Shown: positions 17,788 to 26,850, counted from the stretch's first letter. The stretch: 64,000 bases of DNA from DAISJI01 sp964559835 (GCA_964559835.1 CAZLJE010000003.1:124001-188000); one strand, 5' to 3'. Translations and numbers: made by a program. The notes: a model not told the origin generated them from the letters alone.

Positions 17788-18898
17788 CTAGTTTCCTTGC
17801 TCATCCCGCCTCATCTTTAAGTATCCGCGCATGAAGACGGCCAGGTCGCCGTCGAGCACGCGGTCGACATCACCGACCTCGACCTTCGTTCGGTGGTCCT
17901 TCACCATCCGATACGGCGCGAGCACGTACGAGCGGATCTGCGAACCGAAGTCGATGTCGAGTTTCGAATCTTCGATCTTCTTGGTCGCCGCGCGGCGTTT
18001 CTCCATCTCGTATTCGTACAGCCGCGAGCGCAGGATGCTCATAGCCCGTTCCCGGTTCTTGTGCTGCGAGCGCTCGTTCTGGCAGGTGACGACGATGCCG
18101 GTCGGAATATGCGTCAGCCGCACCGCCGAGTCGGTCGTATTGACGTGCTGCCCGCCCTTACCGCCCGAACGGTAAGTGTCGATCCGCAGGTCCTCGTTCT
18201 TGATATCGACCTCGATCGAATCGTCGATCTCCGGCGAGACGAACACGCTGGCGAACGACGTATGCCGCCGCTTCGCCTGGTCGAAGGGCGAGATGCGCAC
18301 CAGCCGGTGAACGCCGATCTCGCTCGTCAGCAGGCCGAAGGCGTAATCGCCGCTGACGGAGAACGTCGCGCTCTTGATGCCCGCTTCTTCGCCTGGCTGG
18401 TAGTCGTTCAGCACGGTCGCAAAGCCCTGGCGCTCGGACCAGCGCAGGTACATGCGCATCAGCATCTCGGCCCAGTCCTGCGATTCGGTGCCGCCCGCGC
18501 CCGGATGGATCGTAACGATAGCGTTACGCGCGTCGTTCTCGCCCGAGAGCAGCGTCTCCGTTTCGAGCTTGTCCACGACGTCGCGCAGCGCATCCATCTC
18601 GCGGCGCACGTCGGCCGTCACGTCCTCGCCTTCGCGGCCAAGTTCGAAATAGGCGTCGATATCGCTGGTTCGCCGGCCCAAGTCGGACTCGGTGGCGAGA
18701 ATGTGCTCCAGGCGCTTCTTCTCGCGCATGACGGTCTGCGAGCGCTCGGGGTTGGACCAGAGGTTCGGGTCGGAGGCTTGTTTGTCGATTTCGGCTAGCT
18801 GCGCGCGAAGCTTGGGCGCGTCAAAGATACTCCCGCAGCTCGCGGACCTTGTCGCGCAACGGGAGGTATTCCTGTTCGAATTCGGCGATGTTTTCCAT
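17788..18898 (-). CDS. prfB: Peptide chain release factor 2 (programmed +1 frameshift)
   Basis: RF2 ends translation at UGA and UAA. The true start is ATG 18898 (MENIAEFEQEYLPLRDKVRE). After 25 codons the reading frame meets an in-frame UGA at 18823-18821, and a +1 slip on CUU-UGA-C continues with DAPKLRAQLAEIDKQ, giving 369 aa. The SPF stop-codon-recognition tripeptide (RISPFDQAKRRHTSF) and the GGQ catalytic motif (GGKGGQHVNTTDSAV) are intact. A naive ORF call starting at 18921 gives a meaningless N-terminus in the wrong frame. Downstream genes are DOMON-like and CDF; lnt lies upstream. Confidence 0.97.
18820..18837 (-). promoter_or_regulatory. prfB: RF2 autoregulatory frameshift site
   Basis: Read on the minus strand the site is CTGCGGGAGTATCTTTGAC: an internal Shine-Dalgarno-like GGGAG, a three-base spacer TAT, slip codon CTT, stop TGA and a following C. 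Spacing is the same as in the E. coli prfB site. When RF2 is scarce the ribosome pauses at UGA and slips +1; when RF2 is plentiful it terminates. Confidence 0.96.
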
Positions 18899-18903
18899 AA
18901 AGA

Positions 18904-19001
18904 CGTAATCGGAAATAGCAAACCGGTAATCGGTGGTTCGGCGGCAACTTAGACCTGTCCCGATTTTCGGCTTTTCCCGATTACCGATTTCCGATTTCGG
19001 G
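18904..19001. repeat. Inverted AATCGGAAATCGG-type word array between prfB and lnt
   Basis: Left words GTAATCGGAAATAGC and GGTAATCGGTGG are complementary to CCGATTACCGATTTCCGATT on the right. The right arm overlaps the 3' end of lnt, whose last residues (PEIGNR) are read from it. Confidence 0.75.
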
Positions 19002-20624
19002 TGCCGTCGGCAAAGCGAAACGACCCACGATTGCCAGCACTGAAATTATCGCACACACCCACCAGAACCAATTCCCATGACGCGCGTAGAACGTTGTGTT
19101 GGTCTCGACGCTGAATGGAACGTCGATATACGTCCGCTGGTTACGCGGTGCCGTGTCGAGCACGCGCCCGAACGGATCGATCACGCCCGTGATCCCCGTA
19201 TTCGTCGAGCGCAGCAGCCAGCGGTGGTCCTCGATCGCGCGCATTCGTGCCTGTTCCAGGTGCTGCCAGGGCGCGGCGGTGTCGCCGAACCAGCCGTCAT
19301 TCGATACATTCACGAATACCTGCGCCCCATTTTTCGCGAACTCTCGTACTTCTCCGGGGAACACCGACTCATAGCAGATGAACGTCCCGACCGCCAGGTC
19401 TCCCGCCCGCAGGACGTTGTGCTGCGCGCCGGGGATGAAGTCGCCGACCTCGTGCGTCAGCGAACCGGCGAACCCGAGCAGTTGTTTGAACGGAACGTAC
19501 TCTCCGAACGGGACAAGATGGACCTTGTCGTAACGCGCGCCCCAGCTTCCATCCGGCGCGACGATCGCCGCGGAGTTGTACACTTCCTGGCCCTGCGCAG
19601 GGGTGGGCAGCCCGATGCTTCCGACCACCACCGCTGCATGCGCCTGCCGTGCCACCTCGGCGACAGCATGACGGAAATTCGGATCATTGATGAAGAACGG
19701 CGCCGGACTCTCCGGCCAGACGATCAGGTCGATCGGCGGCTGGTTCGGGTTCACCTCGCCAGGTTTGGGGATGCTGAGATCGGCAAGCGCCTTGACTGTC
19801 TGGTCGAAGTATTGCTGCGTCCACTGCTCGCCCGTCAGGATCGGGATATTCGATTGCACCAGGCGCGCGGTTCCGTTGGAGGGCAGCTTGGCAGGTTTCA
19901 GCAAGGTGCCGGCCTGCAACATCAGGGTGGCGAGGATCGCGGCAGCGAGCAGCGACCTCCGCCGGCGCGTGTCAACCAGGAATGCGACCGCGAACGCCAC
20001 GTTGAGGGCCAGTATCTCGAACGACAGTCCGTATACGCCGGTGACCGTCGCCAGCCGAGTCAGCGGGATATTGTTGACCAGCGCCGTGCCCAGCGGGTCC
20101 CAGCGGAAGTCGAAGGGGAAGCCGCGCAGCATCTCCGTCGCTACCCAGACGAACGGCGCCAGCAGCACCGCCTTCTGTCCCAGGCGTCCGCGCGCCAGCA
20201 GGGCCATCACCCACCCGAAGACCGCCCACGACAGCGCCATCGTCAGGCTGAACAGCACCAGCACTCCGGTGGCGACACTACGATCCAGCCCGCCGTAGAT
20301 GTGCATTACGTCGTAGATCCAGTAGCACGCTCCGAAGGACCAGATCAGTCCCGTGACATAGCCGAGCACGAACCCTCGCCAGGGCGTCACGGGACGACCC
20401 GGGCCATCAAACTGGCCGGCCTGGAAGATCGCGAGCAGAAGCGGAGCAACACAGACCCAACACAGGAAGCTCAGGTCGGCGCTGGGAAACACCAGCACCT
20501 GCAGCACTCCCGACGCTGCAGCCAACAGCAACGCGCGGCGCGGAAAGGGCGTCCTACGGCGCTGAGCGTCCGAAACAGCGTTGCTCGGAGATGCTGCGCC
20601 AGTTTTCGTGTCGGTCAAAGCCAT
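18981..20624 (-). CDS. lnt: Apolipoprotein N-acyltransferase Lnt
   Basis: A 547-aa inner-membrane enzyme that N-acylates the lipid-modified cysteine of lipoproteins. The N-terminal ~230 residues hold six to seven membrane helices; a nitrilase-like periplasmic domain follows with the catalytic triad in WPESPAPFF (Glu), YDKVHLVPFGEYVPF (Lys) and GTFICYESVFPGE (Cys). A final membrane helix (FWWVCAIISVLAIVGRFAL) is present. The last residues derive from an adjacent repeat array. Divergent from the small membrane-peptide gene at 20643. Confidence 0.95.
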   Translation of the reverse strand: MALTDTKTGAASPSNAVSDAQRRRTPFPRRALLLAAASGVLQVLVFPSADLSFLCWVCVAPLLLAIFQAGQFDGPGRPVTPWRGFVLGYVTGLIWSFGACYWIYDVMHIYGGLDRSVATGVLVLFSLTMALSWAVFGWVMALLARGRLGQKAVLLAPFVWVATEMLRGFPFDFRWDPLGTALVNNIPLTRLATVTGVYGLSFEILALNVAFAVAFLVDTRRRRSLLAAAILATLMLQAGTLLKPAKLPSNGTARLVQSNIPILTGEQWTQQYFDQTVKALADLSIPKPGEVNPNQPPIDLIVWPESPAPFFINDPNFRHAVAEVARQAHAAVVVGSIGLPTPAQGQEVYNSAAIVAPDGSWGARYDKVHLVPFGEYVPFKQLLGFAGSLTHEVGDFIPGAQHNVLRAGDLAVGTFICYESVFPGEVREFAKNGAQVFVNVSNDGWFGDTAAPWQHLEQARMRAIEDHRWLLRSTNTGITGVIDPFGRVLDTAPRNQRTYIDVPFSVETNTTFYARHGNWFWWVCAIISVLAIVGRFALPTAPEIGNR

Positions 20625-20642
20625 GGGTTAAGATGGGCACCT

Positions 20643-20816
20643 GTGAATGTGCTGATCACAATCGGTATCCGTACTCTCGAGGTCTTGTTCTTCGGCGGAT
20701 GCATCGGCTCATTCATTGTAGTGGTAATAGCCGGGATTGAGGACGTCGCGACTGCGTTGGAACGCGGAGAAAGCGACTCCGGCGCCACTGCCGGCAGCGA
20801 GCCCTCCTCCGAATGA
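20643..20816 (+). CDS. 57-aa single-span membrane peptide coupled to permease
   Basis: A small protein with GTG start at 20643 (or GTG 20649): one strongly hydrophobic segment (LITIGIRTLEVLFFGGCIGS then FIVVVIAGIEDVA) and a polar acidic/Ser tail. Its TGA overlaps the ATG of the following permease (ATGA), which signals translational coupling. TAAGAT lies 8 bases before the first GTG, suggesting a near-leaderless transcript. The placement suggests an accessory subunit or a leader peptide of the permease. No known family recognised. Confidence 0.7.
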   Translation: MNVLITIGIRTLEVLFFGGCIGSFIVVVIAGIEDVATALERGESDSGATAGSEPSSE

Positions 20817-23197
20817 CGAACAAGGTCCAGGGCGGCGGGATGAACGACCGGGTCCGCATCGTAGTCGCGACCTCGGTCATGCTCACCTTCATCTCCTATT
20901 GGCGCGCCGCCGCCGTCATCCTCAACGACCTCGGCTCCTCCGCATTCTATGCCGGCGGCATCGCCGAGCAGGCGGTGGGCAAAGCAGCTCCCTGGTTCAT
21001 CATCGGGGTGATGCTCTTCTCTTTCGCCGTGCGTGCCGTGTACGTCGAGAGCTGCTCGATGTTCGTGCGCGGCGGGGTCTACCGCATCGTCAAAGAGGCC
21101 CTGGGCGGGGGCTTTGCCAAGATCGCCGTTTCCGCCCTGATGTTCGACTATGTCCTGACCGGCCCTGTTTCGGGCGTTTCCGCGGGACAGTACATCGCCG
21201 GGCTGCTGAACGAGCTCCTTACCGCGAGCTTCCACCACGGTCTCCTGCCTTGGCATGCGACCCACGCTCCGCAGATTCCGGTGAACTGGCTGTCGATGGC
21301 GCTCGCCGCCGCGGTCACCATCTATTTCTGGTGGCAGAACATCAAGGGCATCGAGGAATCCAGCGACAAGGCCATGAAGATCATGTACGTCACGACCGTC
21401 ATGGTCGTGCTGATCCTCGGCTGGTCGCTATTCACATTGCTCACCAAGCCCAACGTCCACCTGCCGCCGCTCCCCCTGCCGCAAAACCTGCACTTCGCGC
21501 CCGAGGCGCTCGGCTTCTGGAGGAACAGCAACATCCCCAAGATGTTCGGCTTGCTCGGCATCATGATGGCCTTCGGCCACTCGGTGCTGGCCATGTCGGG
21601 CGAAGAGACGCTGGCGCAGGTGTACCGCGAGATCGCCAGCCCGAAGCTGAAGAACCTGAAGCGCACCGCGCTCATCGTCGCGATCTACAGCTTCATGTTC
21701 ACCGGCCTGGTTTCGCTGCTCGCGGTCATGCTGATCCCTGACGAGGTCCGCGTTCCGCAGTACAAGGACAACCTGATCGCCGGCCTCGCCATGTTCGTCT
21801 CGGGCCCGCTGATCTTCCGCATCCTGCTCCGCGCGTTTGTAGTGGTCGTCGGTTTCCTGATGCTGAGCGGCGCCATCAACACCGCCATCGTCGGCTCCAA
21901 TGGCGTGATGAACCGCGTCTCGGAAGACGGCGTCCTCACCGACTGGTTCCGAAAGCCGCACCGCCGTTACGGCACCACATACCGCATCATCAACATGATC
22001 GTCATCATGCAACTGGTGATCATCCTTACCAGCCGCGGTGACGTTTACTTGCTGGGTGAGGCGTACGCCTTCGGCGTCATGTGGAGCTTCGTCTTCAACA
22101 GCTTCTCGATGCTGCTGCTGCGTTTCAAATTCAAGGGTGAGCGCGGCTGGAAGGTGCCGCCGAACATCACCATCGCCGGAGTCGAGATTCCGATCGGGCT
22201 CGCGTCCGTGTGCGCCGTGCTGCTCGCGACGGCGATCGTCAACCTGTTCACGAAATCGGTGGCGACCATCAGCGGCATAGTGTTCACCGCCGTATTCTTC
22301 GCGATCTTCACGATTTCCGAGAAGGTCAATAACAGGAAGCACGCCTACGCCGAGCAGCAGATGAAGGAGCACTTCCAACTCCTTCACGAGGAGACCGTCG
22401 ACCGCGAAGCCCTGAAGGTCCGGCCCGGCAACATGCTCGTCCCGGTGCGCGACTACAACACGATGTTCCACCTGAAGTGGGCGCTGGATCACGCCGCCCG
22501 CGATCAGGATATTGTCGTTATGTCGGCGCGCATCACTCGCTTCGCCGCCGGCGGCACCGACTTGGAGCAGGAGCAGATCTTCAGCGACTACGAGCAGACT
22601 CTCTTCACCCGGGCTGTCGCAATCGCGGAAGCGGTTGGGAAACACGTATCGCTGCTGGTAGTACCTGCGCGTGATGTGTGGTCCGCCCTGTGCATGACCG
22701 CTCGCGACTTGGAGTCCTCCACCGTCGTTGCCGGGCTATCGAGCCGCATGACGCCGCAGGAGCAGGCGTTCCAGCTCGGACGCGCATGGGAGGCCATGCC
22801 CCCGCCAAAACGCCAGTTCGTGCTCCACGTCGTTCATCCCGACATGACCGCCGAGACCTTCCGCATCGGCCCCCATACGCCCAGCCTGAAAGGCGCCGAT
22901 GTGGACCTCGTACACCGGTTGTGGCTGTCGATCACGCGCGAGCCGGGCATGGATAAGCTCCACCACTCCGACATCGTTACGGCCGCGCTCACGCGTCTCG
23001 CCCGCGACTACACCGGGCGCGAACGCGAAGACCTGCTCAAGGAATTGCGCAAGTACACCGGCAAACAGGCCGGAGACGGGACGCAGCCGCGCCTTGTTTC
23101 CCGTCCGCCCGCGACATCTCCATCGCCGGCGCCAGATCCATCGCGCACCACTCGAGCGGACCAACCGCCCACTGATCCACAGGCGGGAAAGCACTGA
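20813..23197 (+). CDS. APC-superfamily permease with C-terminal USP-like domain
   Basis: A 794-aa protein. Residues 1-510 hold about twelve to fourteen membrane helices typical of amino-acid/polyamine/cation APC permeases, including AVYVESCSMFVRGGVYRIVK and MSGEETLAQVYREIASP. Residues 530-680 form a soluble alpha/beta domain resembling a universal stress protein (NMLVPVRDYNTMFHLKWALD, DQDIVVMSARI, SLLVVPARDVWSA). The last ~50 residues are Pro-rich and disordered. Substrate cannot be read from sequence; the soluble domain probably senses a ligand and regulates transport. Coupled to the 57-aa membrane peptide by an ATGA overlap. Confidence 0.85.
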   Translation: MTNKVQGGGMNDRVRIVVATSVMLTFISYWRAAAVILNDLGSSAFYAGGIAEQAVGKAAPWFIIGVMLFSFAVRAVYVESCSMFVRGGVYRIVKEALGGGFAKIAVSALMFDYVLTGPVSGVSAGQYIAGLLNELLTASFHHGLLPWHATHAPQIPVNWLSMALAAAVTIYFWWQNIKGIEESSDKAMKIMYVTTVMVVLILGWSLFTLLTKPNVHLPPLPLPQNLHFAPEALGFWRNSNIPKMFGLLGIMMAFGHSVLAMSGEETLAQVYREIASPKLKNLKRTALIVAIYSFMFTGLVSLLAVMLIPDEVRVPQYKDNLIAGLAMFVSGPLIFRILLRAFVVVVGFLMLSGAINTAIVGSNGVMNRVSEDGVLTDWFRKPHRRYGTTYRIINMIVIMQLVIILTSRGDVYLLGEAYAFGVMWSFVFNSFSMLLLRFKFKGERGWKVPPNITIAGVEIPIGLASVCAVLLATAIVNLFTKSVATISGIVFTAVFFAIFTISEKVNNRKHAYAEQQMKEHFQLLHEETVDREALKVRPGNMLVPVRDYNTMFHLKWALDHAARDQDIVVMSARITRFAAGGTDLEQEQIFSDYEQTLFTRAVAIAEAVGKHVSLLVVPARDVWSALCMTARDLESSTVVAGLSSRMTPQEQAFQLGRAWEAMPPPKRQFVLHVVHPDMTAETFRIGPHTPSLKGADVDLVHRLWLSITREPGMDKLHHSDIVTAALTRLARDYTGREREDLLKELRKYTGKQAGDGTQPRLVSRPPATSPSPAPDPSRTTRADQPPTDPQAGKH

Positions 23198-23201
23198 TTC
23201 A

Positions 23202-23356
23202 TTTGTGATTTAGTGATTTGTGATTTGTGATTTCAGTAGTTGGTAGTTGGTAATTCGTAGTTGGTTTTTTCATTTCATTTAGATTCGCGATTGAAAACCA
23301 GTTACCGATCACCAAAAACACCAAAAACCAATTACCAACAACCAACTACCAATTTC
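23202..23356. repeat. Compound inverted arrays (GATTTGTGATT and GGTAGTTGGT families)
   Basis: Two word families lie in series: TTTGTGATTTAGTGATTTGT then AGTTGGTAGTTGGTAATTCG. Complementary words ACCAATTACC, AACAACCAACTACCAATTTC follow after about 50 bases. The block fills the gap between two convergent genes. Confidence 0.8.
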
Positions 23357-23360
23357 CGCT

Positions 23361-24227
23361 CTACCTGCGCCTGTACCTCGAGAACTGGTGGTCTACCACT
23401 CTCCGGCAGCTTACCCACGTCCACCAGGGCGCGTTGCCCGCCAGGAATCCTGGAGCGTCGAACGTGGTCGGGCGTGCCTTCACGCCATTCTTCTTCTCCG
23501 TTTCGGTCGGCTCCTGCTCCGGCGGGATGCACTGTCCCACTTCAATGGGCGACACGGTGACGAACTTCTCGTCGATCAGCCGTGATTTCGACATCCACCC
23601 GTAGAGCGTCGGTCCGCCCTCGCAGAGCAGGTACTGGATCCCGAGTTCGCGCCGCAGGATGCGCGCCATCTCCGGCAGGTCCACGAAATTATCTTCTCCG
23701 GCGACGATGATGCGCACGTGCGGGTGGCTCTGTCGCTCGGCAAGCCGCTTTGCCCCGGTGCGGGTGGTGACGATGGCGGCATCGACCAGTTCTCCGTCGA
23801 ATACGCGAAATTCAGCGAGGTTCAGCGACGCCGACCCCGTCACGATGATGTTCCTCTCGCGGCCGCGCCCGAGTTGCTGGCGCAATTCTCGGCAATCCGG
23901 CGCCATGATCCGGAACACCGGCCCGCGCTCGCGGTTCCCCAAGCGGGTCTCGTCCACAAGCGTATTCACGCCCAGCAGGACCGCGTCGGCGTGCGCGCGG
24001 AGCAGGTCCATCAGCCAGCGGTCTTCTTCCGAATGGGAGATGTCGGAGCCGGCGGCGTGCTTGCCCTTGAATGAGACGATCCCGTCCAGCGACTGCACGA
24101 AATTCGAGTAGGTCCAGGGCCGGTCGGGCGAAGGCTGTGGAAACCCCAGGTTGCCGTAGCGCTGGTAGGCCGGACTTTCCACCGGCGACGGCTCACCGTG
24201 ATCAAACAGGACTTCAAACTTGCGCAT
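23361..24227 (-). CDS. RibD C-terminal / DHFR-like reductase
   Basis: A 288-aa protein with the dihydrofolate-reductase-like fold of RibD C-terminal domains. Visible blocks are the N-terminal PWTYSNFVQSLDGIVSFKG, DLLRAHADAVLLGVNTLVDE (NADPH-site Gly-x-x-T) and the late LGIQYLLCEGGPTLYGWMSK. The deaminase half of RibD is absent, so this is either a separate 5-amino-6-ribosylamino-uracil reductase or a paralogue acting on another substrate. No other riboflavin genes are near. Monocistronic. Confidence 0.8.
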   Translation of the reverse strand: MRKFEVLFDHGEPSPVESPAYQRYGNLGFPQPSPDRPWTYSNFVQSLDGIVSFKGKHAAGSDISHSEEDRWLMDLLRAHADAVLLGVNTLVDETRLGNRERGPVFRIMAPDCRELRQQLGRGRERNIIVTGSASLNLAEFRVFDGELVDAAIVTTRTGAKRLAERQSHPHVRIIVAGEDNFVDLPEMARILRRELGIQYLLCEGGPTLYGWMSKSRLIDEKFVTVSPIEVGQCIPPEQEPTETEKKNGVKARPTTFDAPGFLAGNAPWWTWVSCRRVVDHQFSRYRRR

Positions 24228-24279
24228 GGTTGGATTTTAGCTGTTCACGATGTTCATATACCCGAAGTCATTCTCCTAA

Positions 24280-24312
24280 AACTCTGAGCCATGTGCCCTG
24301 CGCCCTGAGCCG
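24280..24312. repeat. GAGCCATGTGCCCTGCGCC word run
   Basis: A short one-sided run of the ATGTGCCCTG family between two divergent genes; related arrays lie at 26.8, 27.3, 32.4, 34.5, 36.5 and 40.5 kb. Confidence 0.7.
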
Positions 24313-24365
24313 TTTTCCACCTTAGTTTCGCAACCGTCACCGCCGCATTCCTCATCTACTCCGTT

Positions 24366-25280
24366 ATGCCCTGGCGGAAGGGAAACCGTCTCCGGCTCGT
24401 CACCGAAGAGGAAGCCGATGACGCGACCCGCCGCATTTTTGGCGAGATCAAACGCGCTTTAGGGCTGCCTTTCCTGAAGCTTTTCTATCCCGCGCTGGCC
24501 ATGTACCCGGCTTTCCTTCGTCTGCATTGGGAAGCGGTCAAGGCAATCGCCGGCTCGCGAGAGTTGTTCTCCGCCGCCGACCGCCTCCGCGCCGACGCCT
24601 ACACCCGCGCGCACAATTACTTCCGCATGCCCGACCTCAGCGTGCATCAGAAGCCCGCGCTGGTAGGTTCGGAGTCCGTCGACATCGGCGCCGTCGCCGA
24701 TTTTTATCACTATGTCGAACCGTTGCTCCTGCTGCTGGCGTGTTACCAGCTGCAGTCGATGGAAGGCGTTGCTGGGGACGACGCGGCCACACTTACGCCA
24801 CAACCGCCGCCTCCGGTTCCGCAGCCTCCAGTGTGCGGAGTGGACGAACGGTCGGCGCCGGCGGCGCTGAAGAAGCAGTTTGAGGAGATTCGCCGCCTCT
24901 TGGATAGTCCGTTCCTCAATCCGGAGTACCCTGCGTTCGCCTGCCGGCCCGACTTCTTCGGCGCCTACTGGGACGCGCTCAAGCGCATGATCGCCTCGCC
25001 CGTGTACGACGAGTGTCGCTACGGGGTACGCGCTACGGCCTGGTCGTTGGCGTCGCGGCTTCCCGGCCCCACGGAATTGTCTATCGATCAACTGTTGGAC
25101 GCCTCACTTACGGCGGAAGACATCGCCTCGATCGCGCGCATCCTCGAGTTATTCGTCTCCAACCTCAGCGCCCAGTTGCTCAACATCTCCGCCGCCAAGA
25201 TCGCGCTCGAGGGCGGGAACCTGGGCGTCCCTGAGTCGGATACAGCTTTGCGACCCAAGACGAAAACGCCCGCAGCATGA
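24366..25280 (+). CDS. DehI-like (halocarboxylic acid dehalogenase family) protein
   Basis: A 304-aa protein built of two similar helical halves, each with a LGLPFLKLFYPALAMYPAFL-like or LLDSPFLNPEYPAFACRPDF-like segment. This layout matches the DehI family, named for group I 2-haloacid dehalogenases, although most chromosomal members are uncharacterised and catalytic activity is not implied. The halves are joined by a proline-rich linker at about residues 140-155. ATG start. The nearest neighbours are convergent or divergent, so context does not help. Confidence 0.72.
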   Translation: MPWRKGNRLRLVTEEEADDATRRIFGEIKRALGLPFLKLFYPALAMYPAFLRLHWEAVKAIAGSRELFSAADRLRADAYTRAHNYFRMPDLSVHQKPALVGSESVDIGAVADFYHYVEPLLLLLACYQLQSMEGVAGDDAATLTPQPPPPVPQPPVCGVDERSAPAALKKQFEEIRRLLDSPFLNPEYPAFACRPDFFGAYWDALKRMIASPVYDECRYGVRATAWSLASRLPGPTELSIDQLLDASLTAEDIASIARILELFVSNLSAQLLNISAAKIALEGGNLGVPESDTALRPKTKTPAA

Positions 25281-25360
25281 AAATGAAGAATTAAGAATTA
25301 AGAATGAAGAATGCTCGCGCCTCACTCATTCTTCATTCTTAATTCTTAATTCTTCATTCC
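25281..25360. repeat. Inverted AGAATTAAGAATGAAG word array
   Basis: AGAATTAAGAATTAAGAATG on the left is answered by CATTCTTCATTCTTAATTCT on the right with a short spacer, between two convergent genes. The right arm encodes the last three residues and the stop codon of the P-loop gene. Confidence 0.85.
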
Positions 25361-25948
25361 AATGTGCTGCCGGACGAAGCTGACGATCTCTCCCGTCACA
25401 TAATCCGGTGGCTGGATCCGAAATACCCGCTTGGCTTGAATGAGCTTCAGCGACACACCATCCCAGGCTGGAACCTCTTCGCCCTCGTGCAGCAGCACCG
25501 CTGTCGCCCGGTCCAGGAACTCCAACGCCGACCGCTTAAAGTCCGCGTTAGCGAAATCGAGCACCGTCAGATAGACATCCGGCCGCACGAACTTCATCAC
25601 CGAATTCGACTCGATGATCACATTGCCCGACAAACGCTCGCGCAACGCCGGCATTGCTTCGGCCAGCATTCCCTGCCGCGTGCGCACCCACAGCGACCGC
25701 TCCGCCCCGGCAACCAGGAAGCGCGACGAATCGCTTTCGCCGCTGCGGTCGCGCTCGTCCGTGATGGCCCAGGAGTGATCGTCGGTCGCACAATCGCACG
25801 GAGCGCCGTCCGCCGAGCAGATTCCGTGCCCGTACTGCGTGATCTTGACCGCCGTCCAGCGCATCTCCGGCATAGCAGCGATCAGGCCCGCGACGACACT
25901 GGTCTTGCCCACACTCCGCGAGTGCCCGCCAACTACAACTACCGCCAT
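25346..25948 (-). CDS. Small P-loop NTPase, MobB-like
   Basis: A 200-aa protein with an N-terminal Walker A motif GGHSRSVGKTSVVAG, resembling MobB or dethiobiotin-synthetase-like P-loop proteins. A cysteine cluster (GHGICSADGAPCDCATDD) follows at about 40-60 and could bind metal. Residues 60-200 contain SRFLVAGAERSLWVR, NVIIESNSVMKFVRPDVY and VLDFANADFKRSA, consistent with a GTPase-like fold. Its start overlaps the stop of a SpoU methyltransferase gene by one base (TGATG). The biological role is not clear. Confidence 0.7.
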   Translation of the reverse strand: MAVVVVGGHSRSVGKTSVVAGLIAAMPEMRWTAVKITQYGHGICSADGAPCDCATDDHSWAITDERDRSGESDSSRFLVAGAERSLWVRTRQGMLAEAMPALRERLSGNVIIESNSVMKFVRPDVYLTVLDFANADFKRSALEFLDRATAVLLHEGEEVPAWDGVSLKLIQAKRVFRIQPPDYVTGEIVSFVRQHIGMKN

Positions 25949-26787
25949 CAGGACCTCTCGGCTTTTCTCTGCCGCGCCGCTTCGTAGAGCACGATCGACG
26001 CCGCCACGCCGGCGTTCAACGACTCGACTCCCTCCGCGTGCGGGATGACGATTGTCTCGTCCATCTCATTCGCCACCGCCTTCGGAAGTCCCGCACCTTC
26101 GCTGCCGATGAACAGCGCCACACCGCCTGTAAGGTCCGCCTCGTCGATAGCGACGCCCTTGTGCGACGACGTTGCCACTAGCCGCACCTGTTTTTCTCTC
26201 AACGCTTCCACAATTTCTTTAGATGTCGCCTTGAGGACCGGCAGACGGAACATCGAACCTGCCGAGGCGCGGATGACCTTCGAATTGAACTGGCTCGCCG
26301 TGCCTTCGGTCGTCAATACCGCTACTGCGCCGAACGCTTCCGCCGAGCGCACAACCGTCCCCAGGTTGCCGGGGTCCTGCAATCCGGCGGCGACCACCAG
26401 GAGCGGGTCTTTCGCCTGCATGACCTTGTCCAGTAAGTGCTGCGGCATTTTGACCAGCGCCGCGACTCCCTGCGGCGTGTCGGTCGCCACCATGCTGGAG
26501 AAAACGTCGTCGGGCACCAGGACGGTCTCGACGTGGGTCGAGATCTGCGGCAACAGCTTGTCCGCACGGTTCCGCGCCGCCTCGCTGAACACCACCGCCC
26601 GAAAGCGCAACCCGCTGCGGATCGCCTCTTCAATGGTTTTCACGCTCTCGATCGCGGCAAACCCGTCGTCGGTCGGCTCGCCGCCGTGGAACGCCTTCCG
26701 CAACTCCTTCACCAGCGAGTTCTGGCGGCTTTCAATCTTCCGCAATCGCGAAACGTCAGTAGGCACCTGTTCATGATACAGGCGCAT
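25948..26787 (-). CDS. SpoU/TrmH-family RNA 2'-O-methyltransferase
   Basis: A 279-aa SPOUT methyltransferase that uses S-adenosylmethionine to methylate a ribose in tRNA or rRNA. An N-terminal substrate-binding domain (about 1-115) precedes the knotted catalytic domain, with the family motifs LQDPGNLGTVVRSAEAF, ALFIGSEGAGLP and SLNAGVAASIVLYEA. The ATG at 26787 lies at the edge of a repeat array, so the true start may be a few codons inside (for example GTG at 26766). Target nucleotide unknown. Followed without gap by the P-loop gene. Confidence 0.88.
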   Translation of the reverse strand: MRLYHEQVPTDVSRLRKIESRQNSLVKELRKAFHGGEPTDDGFAAIESVKTIEEAIRSGLRFRAVVFSEAARNRADKLLPQISTHVETVLVPDDVFSSMVATDTPQGVAALVKMPQHLLDKVMQAKDPLLVVAAGLQDPGNLGTVVRSAEAFGAVAVLTTEGTASQFNSKVIRASAGSMFRLPVLKATSKEIVEALREKQVRLVATSSHKGVAIDEADLTGGVALFIGSEGAGLPKAVANEMDETIVIPHAEGVESLNAGVAASIVLYEAARQRKAERS

Positions 26788-26850
26788 GGCTCAGGGCACA
26801 TGCTGCTGGGCTCATGGCACATGGCACATGGCTCATGGCGCATGGCTTGA
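26787..26850. repeat. GGCACATGGCTC word array, left arm
   Basis: Seven to eight degenerate copies of the decamer GGCACATGGC/TCATGGCGCA. The complementary array sits on the other side of the four-helix-bundle gene at 27305-27412, so the gene is bracketed by inverted arrays. Confidence 0.85.

Noticed and set aside
18824..18921. RF2 N-terminus starting at 18921 in the downstream frame
   Set aside because: Translation there is Ser/Thr/Arg-rich and unlike RF2, whereas the frame from 18898 gives the conserved N-terminus ending at the recoding UGA.
19077..20816. 579-codon plus-strand open frame opposite lnt
   Set aside because: Arg/His-rich shadow of lnt. Only its last 57 codons (from 20643) lie outside lnt and look real; these are reported separately.
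21428..22645. 405-codon open frame on the minus strand opposite the APC permease
   Set aside because: Low-complexity acidic/His/Arg translation, no start context, fully opposite a clearly coding frame; typical shadow in GC-rich DNA.
23202..23356. Possible CRISPR array
   Set aside because: Words are degenerate, adjacent without unique spacers of fixed length, and inverted; no cas genes in the window.
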